Source: Melitaea cinxia (lineage: Eukaryota > Arthropoda > Insecta > Lepidoptera > Nymphalidae). From it: a stretch of 64,000 nucleotides of DNA. The stretch lies in contig NC_059396.1 in NCBI RefSeq assembly GCF_905220565.1, positions 17,357,206 to 17,421,205 on the forward strand. The letters run 5' to 3'. Below the pieces are notes generated by a model, which worked only from the letters and a program-made list of their open reading frames with translations, did no database searches and was not told where the DNA came from. Positions 1 to 11,975 of this stretch are shown here, piece by piece. The first letter of the stretch is position 1. Every line of letters begins with the position of its first letter. The position numbers and the translations under genes are program-made.

Positions 1-2440
1 ACAGATGGACCGACGCGTTCAATTACCGGCCCGACGGGTAACCGCATTGTTAATGTTATTAATGGCCGAATTCCGCAAAGACAATACTAGGACCGTCGAC
101 GATATTTGCCAGAATTTGGTTGTTTAGTGGTTTTCGGCAAAGTCGAAGCTCAAAGCTCAGTCGCTCGGTTAGCGTCCGCTCTCAGTTCTTCGTAAGCTAC
201 GTGAGCTTTTAAAATTAATATTTACGCTTCTCGTTCAGGTACTTAAGTGTGCTATGGATTTGGCGGATTTTGTTCGTTGCTTTTAAGATTATACTGAGGG
301 TAAGGCGCGTTTTAATGGCTGCTGTTTTTAAACATTAAAAAACATCTCTTAAGGATTTTATGGTCGGCTAGAGTTATATTTGCTCATTTTTTTGTCTTCA
401 CACCATCGTATCTTTATGCTTTTAAAATATTTAAGTTTATATAAGTATTGAAGTAAAAATAAATATTAAACGAATTTACATTTGAATGAGAAAATTCTAG
501 TAGAAATTAAAAATCTAGATTAAAGCTAGGAAAACAAATATAATTTATCTATGTCTCAACCGTTATTACCCTGCCAGTTTAATACGTATTTCAAGGACAT
601 TGAGATAAATATACAGAGCCGGTATATTAAACCCGGCTAGGTTATAATTAATTCCTCGTGCAACATTGGATATGCGCTTGCATCGTATATATGAATATTA
701 AATTGACTAAGAGATAAAATGCTAATTTAGACCAGATGTATACATATTCTGTGACTAAATCAGAGGTCAGATAACGCGGGCTAGTGGAATGGGACGCACT
801 TAATTTTCTATTTATGTTTACTAATTTAATTAAAATAATTCTTTTTTTAATCTTTTTGAAATAGGTTAATCACTATTAGTCTTTTAATTTGTTACGATTA
901 AGACTTCTTCCTTATCAAGTTTCTACATTTAATCGAAAACAACGTCTTGTTCGAGTAATTTTGTGTATACTTTTTAATTTAAAAAATGTTTGTGGAAATA
1001 TTTTTTTCTGAAATAAATGTTCGCGTTCAATTTTAAATTTCATTAAAAATGTCGTAAATTTCCACCGAATTTCGTTCGAAATATTAAGTAATATTTTGAG
1101 TAAAATAACGTTAAAAGTTGTTAAAAGAGAATGGTGTAATTTTGCGGCACTTTTTCGCGTAAGTGCTGACATTCTTTCGAACTCACAACAGCGGCAATTC
1201 ATCAAAACCGCGTGAAAGTTTTCCATTTTCGCGCGCTTAATTTTCCCTCCGAAGTTCCCATAACAGATAAGTAATTGCTGGAAAGATACAGATAAAAAAA
1301 TATTCCATTATTTTACGTTCAGTTTTTTATACTTATGTATTTATTATTAATTTATCCTAAAAACATAGTTAGTAATTTTTATAGCTATGACACTTGCTCG
1401 ATATAATTTTTCTTTATCAATTTAGCTTCGTGATTGCTTGACGTAAGAAATTCAATATTGATATCTTCAATTTACGATTTTATATACTATTTTAGTACCT
1501 TCGTTTTAAATACTATTAGATAAAATAGTTACCTTAAGGTACCGTGTAATAATAGAGTAAATAAACTATATTTATAAATGTTTCTACAATTCTTATAAGT
1601 TGTTTCAATTTTACGTTTTGATACCATACATATGATAATTCGTAAGTCGATGACCATTTCCAATATAATTATATATATTTTTTTCCAAATCATTTCTAGT
1701 ATCAAATAGTCTTCGTAATGGGACTCATAAATTTAAATTTACACGCTTATTTAGACCTTACGAGTTTCTAATAAGGAGTTTTCGTATATAACAAGTTTGT
1801 ACATTATGTGTTCGTTACTTTAAATACATACTTGTTTGACGTTCGAGCGAAATCTCAATAGATTTTTCATTAATATTCTCGGAAAATCTGAAGGAAATTA
1901 TTAATTTAATTACACGAGCTTTCGAATATTACATTATAAATAAACATCGTAAATATCTTTGTAAGCAAATTGAACTTTATTAAATGATGAAGGTTTTGTT
2001 ATTTAATGTCATTGTTTAAATTAAATACTTTTGTAATTTCATATGTGCAGTTAGCGATTAGCGTTAAACACGGAGAAGCGTAGCGAATAAATTAATCTTC
2101 AACTTCTTTTAAAAACAGATGTAGGTATATGTCCAGTAACACATCTTAAGGCTCTTGCTACATATGTAAGTTACTTTTTGCGGCTTTTTAACAGATAATA
2201 CTTATATATAAATAAGGTTACTTAGGATAATTTGAAACAATAAAATAGTCATTACTCATAATTATTTATAATATTGTATCTATAAATATATACATTATTA
2301 TTATATTACTCAAAAGTTATAAATTTAGATGTATGCGTCAGTTTTACTAAGCCTAGACTCATTTGTCATTTGTATAATCTTGTATCGACAAATATTGTAA
2401 CACAAAATGTAACAGATAATTTATTTATATCAAATCAATA
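1..2440. other. Unique A/T-rich DNA with a GC-richer island at the left edge
   Basis: No reading frame here looks like a gene. The first 240 bases are visibly richer in G+C and CpG than the rest, as are many isolated islands in this window, and could be a conserved non-coding element. The remainder is simple A/T-rich DNA of intergenic or intronic character. Confidence 0.5.
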
Positions 2441-2455
2441 CTAACAATTTTAAAC

Positions 2456-2563
2456 CAGTGTCAACGCAGCCGTTGTGTAGAATGGAGTCCTAGTACCTGT
2501 ATGAAGTATTCAATCTAGGTAAGATACAGCGATATCTATTGCAACATAAGAATCTTGACACTG
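2456..2563. repeat. Short inverted-repeat unit
   Basis: CAGTGTCAA at 2456-2464 is matched by TTGACACTG at 2555-2563, a perfect 9-bp inverted repeat enclosing about 90 bp. It could be a tiny MITE or a chance hairpin; no clear target-site duplication was found. Confidence 0.25.
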
Positions 2564-2579
2564 CCAAGCGCAATGGTGA

Positions 2580-4300
2580 TGTTCATTAATATTATCATAC
2601 AAATCGTTTCAATGTGACAATCGTTTTGATATTAAAACTTGTAACACCAGTTTATTCTTATTGGATTGTAAATATGTCCAGAAATAATATTTAGCTATTG
2701 ACTTGTTATGCATTAAAAATCCCGCTTTTCCTTTATTTTACATGACGTTAGCGAAATGGTCTGTGCTCTTATAGTCATTGAAATAATTGATTGACATATT
2801 TGAAAATATTCAAAATAAACGAAGTTGCAGACACATTTTTTATACTCATAAAAAAAGGGAATTTATTTCAATGTTAAAAATCTATGTGTGATTTTCCTTA
2901 CAATTAATAGAATACTGACATAATTCCTTTGCGGTTTATGTAAAAATTCTATTGCTAATAAGCAAAATAAAAGCGATAGTCTACAGAAAACGGACGCTGT
3001 CCTCAAACTATCAATAGCAGTACTGAATCGCTTCAGTGAGGTGTGAAAGGAGGTCAAACAAATAGAATTATTTATTTATTTAAAATATCGGTAAATCTAT
3101 AAATACCAATTATATTAAATGTCGACACTTATTAGTAATTGTAGGGAAATCGTAATTAACAAACCAATTATAACATAATATCTACCGAGGTTCTGATTCT
3201 AATGTCCTTGATTTTGCGTTTCTTACTAAAATAAGCCGATACGCAAAAGTCATTATCTAAAATAATAACGTAATTCAATTCGAATGGCCACGGTCGAGCG
3301 GCTTCCTGGAAGGGAGCGACGTTTTTCTCTATTTAAAACGGAGTCAATTTTCCGCTCGCCGATAGGATAATTTGCAAAATTGCGTTCAGAATGCTGACCG
3401 CCATAGAGTGCCCATATTACCGGCTAATAGTGTAGTGCGTTCAATTATTTCGAACACTCTAGGCCGCTTAGACTATGAAATGGATATAACAACGATTGCT
3501 ATCGAAAAGTATCGAAGTTGACAAAATCGATATTTGTATATAGGCTTTAAATCACTACGACGCTGGAAGCGTGATTTTATATAAATGTTTCAAACAGCCT
3601 TGAAAGATAAGGTGATAGACTTTTAAAGTTTAGAAAAATGTAATAATACTAATAAATAAATATTAAATGCACGGAGGAAAATATAAAAAGTTAAAAACAA
3701 AACATTTCACACAACGGTTTTATTAAGTCGTAAAGTAAAACATTAAACGTACAGATAATTCAAACAGAAAGAGTTAAATAAACATTTTTACGGCGTTTTT
3801 TTTGTTTAATTTTTGAAGATACAATCAAATTAATATCTAAAAAAGAAAAACTTCGCCATTGTTCGATCATCTTGGCTAACATAAAACGCGGTTCACACGC
3901 TCGTAATTGGTTTCTTAGCAACTAAGCTGCAATTCAATGAGAAATAAAAAGTGTCTTCAAGAGCACCGCTCGGTGTTGTTGACCAATTAACTGCCGCATT
4001 AACAATACGTTTAGAAATTCAACAAAGAACTAATGTATCAGAGAGGTACAAGAAGCGTTCAAGATTGAAAGGTATAAAATATTAATATATAAATACATAC
4101 TAAATAAACTTAGATTAATATTCATTTAAATAAATGCCATATATTAACCATACAATTAATTGAAAAAGAGATATGAAACATACATACATAATATCCAATA
4201 GATTACAGATAAATGAGGTTAATCCACGAGCCTATTTTTAGTCAAATTTTGCGTATCAACATAACACTAGCTTGGTTTTTAGTTTCATTCATCCATTTTT
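2580..4300. other. Unique A/T-rich DNA with island at 3265-3480
   Basis: No gene is seen. The stretch 3265-3480 is GC-richer and non-repetitive, a candidate conserved non-coding element. The rest is A/T-rich and featureless. Confidence 0.45.
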
Positions 4301-4301
4301 A

Positions 4302-4585
4302 ACTGAGGTAGGGCATAGCAGGAAATCTGCTCAAAATATGGAGCAGCCCGACTGAGGTAGTACCTCGACCTTACAGAAGATCACAGCTAAATAATTCTAC
4401 TTTTAAGCAGTGTTGTGTTCCTGTTGGTGAGTAAGGTGACCAGAGCTCCAGGGAGCAGAAGGAAATTGGGGATGGGGTCGGCAACGAGCTTGCGATGCTT
4501 TTGGTGTTGCAGACGTCTATAAGCTACGGTAATAGTTTACCATCAGGTGATCCGCTTGTTTGCCGATCTAGTTATATAAAAAAAG
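4302..4585 (+). repeat. Dispersed repeat family Y, copy 1
   Basis: The sequence runs from 'gggcatagcaggaaat' through 'gagcagcccgactgaggtag' and 'gtgaccagagctcc' to 'taccatcaggtga' and a short A-run. The same order of blocks occurs at 14892-15105, 28803-29005 (reverse) and 61000-61258, so it is an interspersed repeat. The A-rich 3' end suggests retroposition, either a SINE or the 3' tail of a LINE. The exact family is not identified. Confidence 0.75.
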
Positions 4586-4589
4586 TACG

Positions 4590-5575
4590 TAGTATTTAGT
4601 ATGTAGTTTATACTCGTATATACCGCGAAACACAAAAGTGAGACATTGATTAATGATCGAAACATAAAACAATCCGAATGACCGATTGATTTATAAAAAC
4701 GGTAAACCGAACGACATTCGCCAATAATCGAAAACATTTAATCCGAATAGTAACAACACTTTTTTTTTCGCGCAAACTGCATCGCAGGCTTTTTGTGTTT
4801 CGGGGTGTTTTAATAAATTTTACTTAATAGCTGGCTTTTCGCACCTGAACCGGGGCGTTTTAAAACGAATTTAACGCCTCTTTGTTAGCAACGTGCCTGT
4901 TAATTCGTTTACTCTTTGGAGGAGGGCACTAATAGGAGCTTTTCATGCAATTAGCCGCAATTAAGATACTTCGCGAGGAAATGCCCCGGTATCCTTCCGC
5001 GCTATCGGCTCGCACTCTAATCGACTCCAGTACGTGCTCGAACCGAATGGAAACCGAATGGATTATAAATCGTCGATTGTTGCTCGTTTCGAATAATAAA
5101 CATTTAATTATAAATCAACGAGTTAAATACGTACGAATAACATTGACGTCAGGGAACAGGGAGCGTTAGAGGTTTTTTTCCGATTTAAATGACGATGAAA
5201 ACGAGTATAGAAGTTCCTAGTTCTTAATTAGATTTCTAATAGTAATAAGTTCATGTATCTTAGTAGTACATTTTTGAATTTAATACATTATGAACGATTA
5301 ATTATAAAATTTGTTTGAAAAATCGACAAAATAAGCCTTAAGACTGAGTCTTATGTGTCAAAGTGTTTGTTTTTGTTGGTTGATGTTAAAACTTTATTGT
5401 AAATAAAAATATGTTTATAGTTTAGTATCGTTTGTTGATATTATTTATCTTGATGTAACAGTTAAAGCGTTTAATACTGTACTTCCGTCATATTTAAATT
5501 ATATTTCATCAATGTAATTCAATATAATCAAAAGCGTAGACGTTATCGACAACAATTAAGTTTCCATTTCGTTTT
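4590..5575. other. GC-richer island 4740-5170 in unique DNA
   Basis: A block near 4740-5170 is GC-richer and non-repetitive. It contains the 12-bp palindrome CGTTTTAAAACG and a GGCGTT...AACGCC inverted repeat around 4855-4880. A 74-codon open frame at 4945-5169 resembles no protein I know. I read it as non-coding, possibly regulatory. Confidence 0.35.
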
Positions 5576-5582
5576 GAATCGT

Positions 5583-5684
5583 TATCGATAGAGAAAGTTA
5601 TTATAATTATAGTCGATAAAATTTACATGTACCGATATCTAGTGGTGTGCGTTATCGATAAGAGCCCGGGTGGCCGGACCACCC
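5583..5684. promoter_or_regulatory. Paired TATCGATA motifs next to a GC hairpin
   Basis: TATCGATA occurs exactly at 5583-5590 and again at 5653-5660, with further CGATA-type cores between and before them. TATCGATA is the DRE/BEAF-32 type motif of insect promoters and insulators (family knowledge from Drosophila). The second copy is followed by GGGTGG-ccgga-CCACCC (5668-5684), a perfect 6-bp stem, and then a GC-richer island to about 5850. A promoter or boundary element is possible; no transcript is evident. Confidence 0.35.
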
Positions 5685-5849
5685 AGCTTTGCCCGGAATG
5701 AATAGAACAGTTTTAATATGCCCGTTACTTAAATGAAACTGGAATCGCGGTGTCATCGTATTTGAAACAATGGCTTGTCGCCTTTTGGTGGTCCGGAGTG
5801 ATTCGGAAGCGTTCGGACTTGCGACGGTTCTGATTGTTTGTCCGTGTTA

Positions 5850-7500
5850 ATATATATACACTGTGCAGTAGTTATTAAGATCTAGAAATTTATTTGGAGG
5901 ACATACATCTATGCTATTTTAAATAGTATTTCAATTTCAATTCTGTGTATCAAAAGACGCAGTATGATGACAAGCACTAAATAAACACAGATACACTAAG
6001 AGTACTAACTTTTATTCTAAGTCATAATAGAGTTTTTTTCTGTTGTAATTACTTATTTTGTTCCCTATCATCTATAGTTAGGTTAGGTTAACGAACACAT
6101 GACGATGTGTTCCTATCCTTCTCGTACAATATAAAGAAAAAAACAATAAGTACCCTAATCGCCGCTTGTAACATTTGTAATAACCATTCCTCAGGATAAA
6201 TAAGAATCTCGAGGTGTTTTTCAGTATTTAATTCACAATCGTAAGTTATTCCTTAACGAATCGAAGTGCTTTCTTATGTCACTCTGTATAATCTTCAATC
6301 GTACAATTTGTTACGTTACTACACCGGTCCTCAATCTTTAGTATCCGGAACTATTGTACGTGGAGTAATGTACATTAAATTTGATTGATATTGAAATAAA
6401 ACTTAATCAGAATTTTGGCTAACAAAACAATTAAATAATTGTAAAATATCCCTGCTTATAATATTTTTAAAGTTTATAAATATATGAACATATTTTGTAT
6501 TTTTCGAAATAGTTTTATTGTAAAAAAAAACTTCTGAAACTAAAATATAATGGCATTTTAAAAGTTATTTTTCTTTACCGTTAATATTAAAGTATTAAAG
6601 CCTAAAGTGTTCAACATATAACTGTTAATATGTCTCTCAACACAATGTCAAACGTTAGTGTCTAACTTCACACAGATTGGGAAGCGCTGGATAACTGGAC
6701 GCTATAGATTTTCATTCGGTATTGTGTTGAAGGCGAAATGTCAATACAAGCCTTTAGCTCCTCGACGTATCAAGAGAACAAAAGACCTCTCAAAGCCACT
6801 TAAGAGCACTTCGGTTCAGTTCAGCGCAAATATCAATATTGATGTTGTAAATACGGAAAAATATTAGTTTTTCATGTATATTGTGACTTTCTATTAATTG
6901 TTTAATGCTAAGTTATTTGTGTAGATAAGCATATGTTCGTTGTATAGATATATGCACACGTCATTATGTGCTTCAATATCAAAAAAATAAAGCTTTTATA
7001 AATTCATTTGTAGGTTAAATACGTGTCATAGAATATGTGTCTGTACATGAGTATTTTTTTTTTGTGTGAGTTTATATAATTGTTCGTATCCTCAGGTTAT
7101 GTTGAAGATCTAACAGTGTTATTTATAATACATTTTAGAATTTTTTAATTACGTCAAGCTGAATAAAATAAAAATAAAACTACGATAAAAAAGCGACTTC
7201 GAAAATTTAAAAGGAAAAAATAACTTAAAGATTTAATTTAAAACACTTTTTTTTTCAAACCTACTTAATACCTTTACTAAAAGTACTATTATTTGTATGT
7301 GCTACCAACTGACAGGTTTGAAGTCGGTGTCAGTATATACTAAAATATTATATTGTAAACAGCTTTTAAAAGATTGATAAGACATTTTAATCTAAGCTTT
7401 ATATTAATCAGCTACTTATGATAACAATCAACATAATATACCATTAGAATGTCATATTTATTTATACGATCGCCACAATTATTCACTATAACACATTAGA
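5850..7500. other. A/T-rich DNA, nothing recognised
   Basis: No gene is recognisable. A fragment around 7313-7340 (TTGAAGTCGGTGTCAG) matches the right end of the 'ACCGACTTCAA' repeat seen at 23390-23505. The rest is unique A/T-rich sequence. Confidence 0.45.
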
Positions 7501-7507
7501 TAGAGAA

Positions 7508-7520
7508 TTCTAGAACATTC
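7508..7520. promoter_or_regulatory. Consensus heat-shock element, possible
   Basis: TTC-ta-GAA-ca-TTC matches the three-unit nTTCnnGAAnnTTCn heat-shock factor site exactly. A second exact match lies at 8310-8322. One such match per 64 kb is not far from chance, so function is uncertain. Confidence 0.25.
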
Positions 7521-7889
7521 TAGGTCAATGCACACAAGGTGTAAGACGTTTGATGAACAAGCTCCGACAGATAAGCGATAAAACAAACGAGGCCTGCAGC
7601 TTCAGTGCTTCGTAACGCATTATCTTAGATTTCTTTAAGCCAATCCGCTCTGGACGCTGGTGCTGAGGCGTAAGTTAAAGGCGATGAGATGTGAAAACGA
7701 TATTTATGTGTATTTTTTTGACAATTAATTAAATTCTGCCAGTATTATTACTGAATTAGTCAAATACAAAAATAAAATGTATAAAGTAATCATATGTACG
7801 TGTGACAATAACATAAAATATAGTTTTTAGTGTATTTCACTTCGAAATAAGAACGATAATATTAAAAAGAAAGAAACATGTTCATTAAT

Positions 7890-7990
7890 GGTTTTAAAGT
7901 TAGAATACCATTTAAAACTTTTTTTTTTTGAGAACATCGGTTTTAATGTTAGAAGACCATTTAAAACATTTTTTTTTCTTTTGAGAACAT
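7890..7990. repeat. Two-copy tandem duplication with internal palindromes
   Basis: The block beginning GGTTTTAAAGTTAGAA at 7890 is repeated from 7939 as GGTTTTAATGTTAGAA, each running through TTTAAAAC, a T-run and GAGAACAT. The period is about 49 bp. Within each copy GTTTTAAA and TTTAAAAC (or close variants) form an inverted repeat, so each unit can fold. Confidence 0.6.
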
Positions 7991-8184
7991 ACCAAGCTAG
8001 TCAGTTTTCGGTAACAAGGCCTGTTGTTTTATTTCGTTTGAAACGTCAGTGAAACAAACAAAGCGGCACAAGCAATCCTTTACAAGAAAGTTTGCTTATC
8101 ATCAGCATTAAGAGAGTATAAAGTAAGTTTTTATTTGTTTCCCTTATCGACGCTAATTTTTTAACTTGTGGCAAAAGATAAGGA

Positions 8185-8218
8185 GCGTGATTTATGCGGG
8201 GGCAAGCCGCAATCACGC
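8185..8218. other. GC-rich bulged hairpin within a GC island
   Basis: GCGTGATT (8185-8192) pairs with AATCACGC (8211-8218), and GCGG pairs with CCGC inside it after a 3-nt bulge. The hairpin opens a GC-richer stretch extending to about 8280 in otherwise A/T-rich DNA. No RNA family is recognised. Confidence 0.4.
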
Positions 8219-8309
8219 GCTATTGTGGAGTGAGCCGGAGGTATGGGCCGCCGGTGAGGGAGTACAACTATCACGGATAGCGATTATTTTCTAGATTATC
8301 AAATGCGAT

Positions 8310-8322
8310 TTCTAGAATTTTC
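8310..8322. promoter_or_regulatory. Second consensus heat-shock element, possible
   Basis: TTC-ta-GAA-tt-TTC is another exact nTTCnnGAAnnTTCn match, and a partial site (TTCTAGAT) lies about 20 bp upstream. With the site at 7508-7520 it brackets the GC-rich hairpin at 8185. Confidence 0.25.
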
Positions 8323-8324
8323 TA

Positions 8325-10280
8325 CCTTTAATTTTTAATCTTTAAACTAATGTAAACATTGTTATTAGCTTCATATCGTCTTGGTTCAATTATATTTGAT
8401 ATTTGTTACGTATGTCTAAATATAATAATTTAGTTTTGATAACAATATATACCATTTTCAAATACATTATTAACTTTGCTATTATAAACCTCACTTCCAA
8501 TAATTTCATTATAAAATATTTTTACAGTTAATAATTATTAGTAATACGAATAGTGTTTTACTAGTTCCTATTTCATCTTCTGTGGGAGCGTACAATTTCG
8601 GATATCATTCCGTTACAACTGTTTAAATGTATCCAATCTATTTAATTTAAAATGAATCGCACACCTCGAGAATAGTTGGAGCAATGCAAAAGTTGCTAAA
8701 ATTTCACATACTTTGCTTAAAACTCTTCAGAAAAAAAAATTGGAAAATTGTGCAAAAAATTAATACATTTCAGGAAATTGAACGATTACTTTGACTTCAG
8801 GCGTTTGATAGTTCGGAAGATGGAATAAAGTCAGCCAGTATTAAATAAACAGCGCATAGAATGTGTTAAATAATAAATATAACATAGAAATATGATTGGT
8901 ATCAAACGACTGCATTGTTCGCGGCGTGGGGCGGGTGTCTACGTGGCGACCGCAGCGACAGGTATGCGATGCGGTGAGCGCGCCGTGCCTGCCCTACCGC
9001 TATCCACTCAATACTAACCCGCTTATCCCGTAATTAACATCTACAAATTATACATACACTGGGACACAACCATACACATAATATGTAGAATCAAATTAAA
9101 ATATAAATTATTTCTGTAGGCTTTTAAAAGTACTCAATAATTGTCATTTTAGGCGTCGGAATGTAGGTACCTAAAGTTTGTTATTCTCTTTTCACAGACG
9201 ATCCTGAGTATATTTTATAATTGTATTATTACCGAGTAAATGTTAATCTAATTCGATATAATCGAATAATAAAATCGATATTACCGAGTATATATTAATC
9301 TAAAGCACCGGACTACCAGACAAACAATCTGTATGAAATATACCATAATGTACTTAAAAGCTTGATTAAATGTATTGTTTTTGGCATTCACTGCATTATA
9401 ACAGTTTGTCCTACTATTGGGTTAAGATTTCTTCTCCTAACAATAATGATTGGTATATATGAAATTCATTAATTACTGTACGGCGCGTCTCTATCATCAA
9501 TGTTATCATTGTACAATAAAGTATATAAAACTTTACGATTCAAAGGCTTCTTATTTTTTATATTATATAAAAATTATAATGTTACTAGTAAATACATTTT
9601 TGTGTCAATAAAAAATATGGTTATAGTGGGTATTAATATCCACAATTTAACACGCCTTATACCATACGCCTATACCCTATTTCATATAATCAGTCTTCAT
9701 TATCTTTATTTCAAATATTTTTTTCACATCACACTCGTGTTTCAAATGAACTCTTTCATGTAGAACAGGATAGAGAAAATACCTGCGTTTATAATATGTA
9801 CGTACGTGATATTCGACATGTTGTATTGTAAATAGTAAATATATTTTATTGCTGGAAATTAATTCCCATGAGGTAGTAAGAAGATTGGAAAAAAAATTGG
9901 TTTTTAAATCCCAAGTGACAAGTAGCTCGTGTCAAAATAATCACCATAATTTTGGAGATATTTAGTATAGCTCAGTAAACTAAGGGCTCGCACAGTCTAA
10001 CAGTTTGATACTGCATGTTTAGGTATTGTTTTAGAAATGAACGTGAACCCCATTCCTCTTAGCTATGTGTTTTAATGATTAAGAAGTCAGTGCGATACAG
10101 ATTTTTAGTATAGTCATACCTACTAAATATAAATATAAATATCTACTCAAGACACACACGGTCTGTTCCTAAAGTCAACTTAACGCTTGTGTTATAAGTA
10201 ACAGCCGACTGGTATAGCTACATATATTAATTTTTCAATAAACATACTTATAAATATATAAAGAAATATTTATATAACAG
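8325..10280. other. A/T-rich DNA with GC island 8925-9010
   Basis: A compact GC-rich patch lies at about 8925-9010. A short direct repeat (ATTACCGAGTAAATGTTAATCT and a near copy) occurs at about 9230 and 9282. The open frame at 9500-9763 is hydrophobic and low in complexity, with no recognisable domain; I do not call it a gene. Confidence 0.4.
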
Positions 10281-10281
10281 C

Positions 10282-10358
10282 TAGACTCGGGGTGGGAATC
10301 GAACCCACAACCCTGGGAGCAGAAAGCAGGGTCACTACAAACTGCGCCAACGGGCTAG
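10282..10358 (-). repeat. tRNA-like head of a SINE
   Basis: On the minus strand TGGCGCAGTTTGTAGTG fits a pol III A box and GGTTCGATTCC fits the B box, spaced as in tRNA-derived SINEs. The same head occurs at 15774 on the plus strand. The SINE body is missing here, so this is a fragment. In databases such heads are often mis-called as tRNAs. Confidence 0.75.
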
Positions 10359-10496
10359 TCAAACCTACATTTACGTTATCACAGAATTATACACAATTTT
10401 TAATTTGTTTTCTTGTGAGACTTACGTGGTATTACTTGTAAATTTCGCTTAGCTTACACGTACATTTTGTAATACTACTATTAATTTGTAATTATA

Positions 10497-10689
10497 TTAA
10501 GCCCTTCACAGACTTAGCGTGTTCTATCGTCGCGTACTAACGCCGCACTAAAGTTTGATGTAGTGTTTTCTTTTGTGATGATATAAACGCTGTCGAAACT
10601 ATATATGCGTTAGAAGTACAAAGCGAAACAATGTACGTCTGACGTCCAAACGCGACGATTAACACTCGTCCAGTGTGGCGAAAGCTTAA
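10497..10689. mobile_element. MITE flanked by TTAA (piggyBac-type target)
   Basis: TTAA at 10497-10500 and 10686-10689 flanks a 185-bp unit whose ends (GCCCTTCACAGACT... and ...AGTGTGGCGAAAGC) are imperfect inverted repeats. The inverted similarity continues inward: CGTCGCG...TAACGC on the left against GCGTTAG...GCGACG on the right. There is no coding capacity. TTAA duplication is typical of piggyBac-related elements; assignment to that superfamily is inference. Confidence 0.5.
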
Positions 10690-11680
10690 TTAATCGTAGA
10701 GTATGTATCGTATGTGCCGCGTTACCGCAATACCCTGTATTCCGTTTGCGGTCTGACCACCGCGTGTTCTTCTCGTCTAATTCGATTAATTAATAATGAT
10801 CGAATAAAGAACTTTTAATCTCTTTTGGAGCAATTTTAAATTTATTACACACTTGACGCATTTGTTTTAGGTACTTCAGAATATTTTGTTCTAATGGTGT
10901 CAACAAAGCACAATTGTCTTCCCGAATATCACATAGAAAGGAGAATTAACGTTCTTGGTTATATGAAACGATTTAAATGTCTAAATTTACACACAGTTAA
11001 AAGTTTAATTTGATTTAATTTTACGTAACCGTAATTATGAGAAAGCGTGTTAATAGAAACGCGTGTCTTCATTAAATTAGCTCACATTCAAATACGGAAA
11101 CAATTACGAATTCAAAATCGATAACAAAACAAATCGTTCATATTAAAAAGAAAGTTATAATGAAACAGAGGCCGTAACGAAAATAATCTTTTTTATTAGA
11201 ATTGTCTTTACTTTTGTTAGTACTTTATTATTCTCAAAATGGTCGTTGTAATTCGAAACATTTCAATTCCTGAGCAATTCGAGTTTCAACTGCTACAGTC
11301 GAATTAAATTCTTGCTTCTTGAAACGATGGAATACCAAAAATTTATAAATTAGACGAAATTGGAGATGGAAAAGATATGGCGATATAGCGTAAACAATGT
11401 AATATTGAAAAAAAATATCGATTTAATTATTTTTTGAATTCGATTATAATATCACATTTTTATTTACCAAATTCTTGTTATTCGAGTAAAAACGATTTAT
11501 TTTATATTAAGTGTATAGCTTAGGTATGGAACATTGTTCTAGTATGTCCGTCTGCCACATGGCCATCGTACAGACAGACTGAAAGACAGCGAAAAATAAA
11601 ATAATAAATATTTTGTCTAAAAATTCTCAAAGTACCTTCAGATTTGACCTTCTACAGTGATATTGTTATATATTATTAAG
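10690..11680. other. A/T-rich DNA, nothing recognised
   Basis: Unique A/T-rich sequence without a supportable gene, RNA or repeat. Confidence 0.45.
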
Positions 11681-11975
11681 CTGTGTGGCTACGGCATTAA
11701 AGAATATAGCCACCCCCTCTCTTCCCGCGGGTGTGGTAAGAGGCGACTAAGAGATAACACAGTTCCGCTACCACCTTGGAACTTATAAAGCCGTCCGATG
11801 GCGGGATATCCATACAACTGCTGGCTTTGAAATACACAGGCTGAATACGGGCAGCAGCGTCTTCGGTGCGACAAAGCCTGCCCAGCGTGGTGACAATGAG
11901 CAACACACATAAGTTCACGCCATTTTTGGCGCGATGCCTATGTCCAGCAGTGGACTGCAATAGGCTGTAGTGATG
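11681..11975 (-). repeat. Dispersed repeat family X, near-complete copy
   Basis: Read on the minus strand this matches, block by block, the copies at 60471-60788 and 61301-62428: 'cactgctggacatagg', 'ccacgctgggcagg', 'tttgtcgcaccgaagacgct', 'cagttg', 'aactgtgttatctctta', 'gaagagagggggtggctat' and a terminal 'gccacacag'. Apparent open frames at 11689-11960 are products of the repeat, not genes. The family is common in Lepidoptera to my knowledge; its class (SINE or LINE 3' region) is not settled by this sequence. Confidence 0.8.

Noticed and set aside
4345..4375. TGAGGTAGTA, the start of let-7
   Set aside because: It lies in the dispersed family Y repeat, the rest of the mature sequence does not match, and no precursor hairpin forms.
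6076..6090. TTAGGTTAGG, the insect telomere repeat
   Set aside because: Only two units; chance or ordinary sequence.
9868..9890. Second TGAGGTAGTA let-7-like start
   Set aside because: It diverges after ten bases and has no complementary arm nearby.
11689..11960. Minus-strand open frames of 73 and 87 codons
   Set aside because: They fall entirely within a dispersed repeat that recurs at 60471 and 61301.
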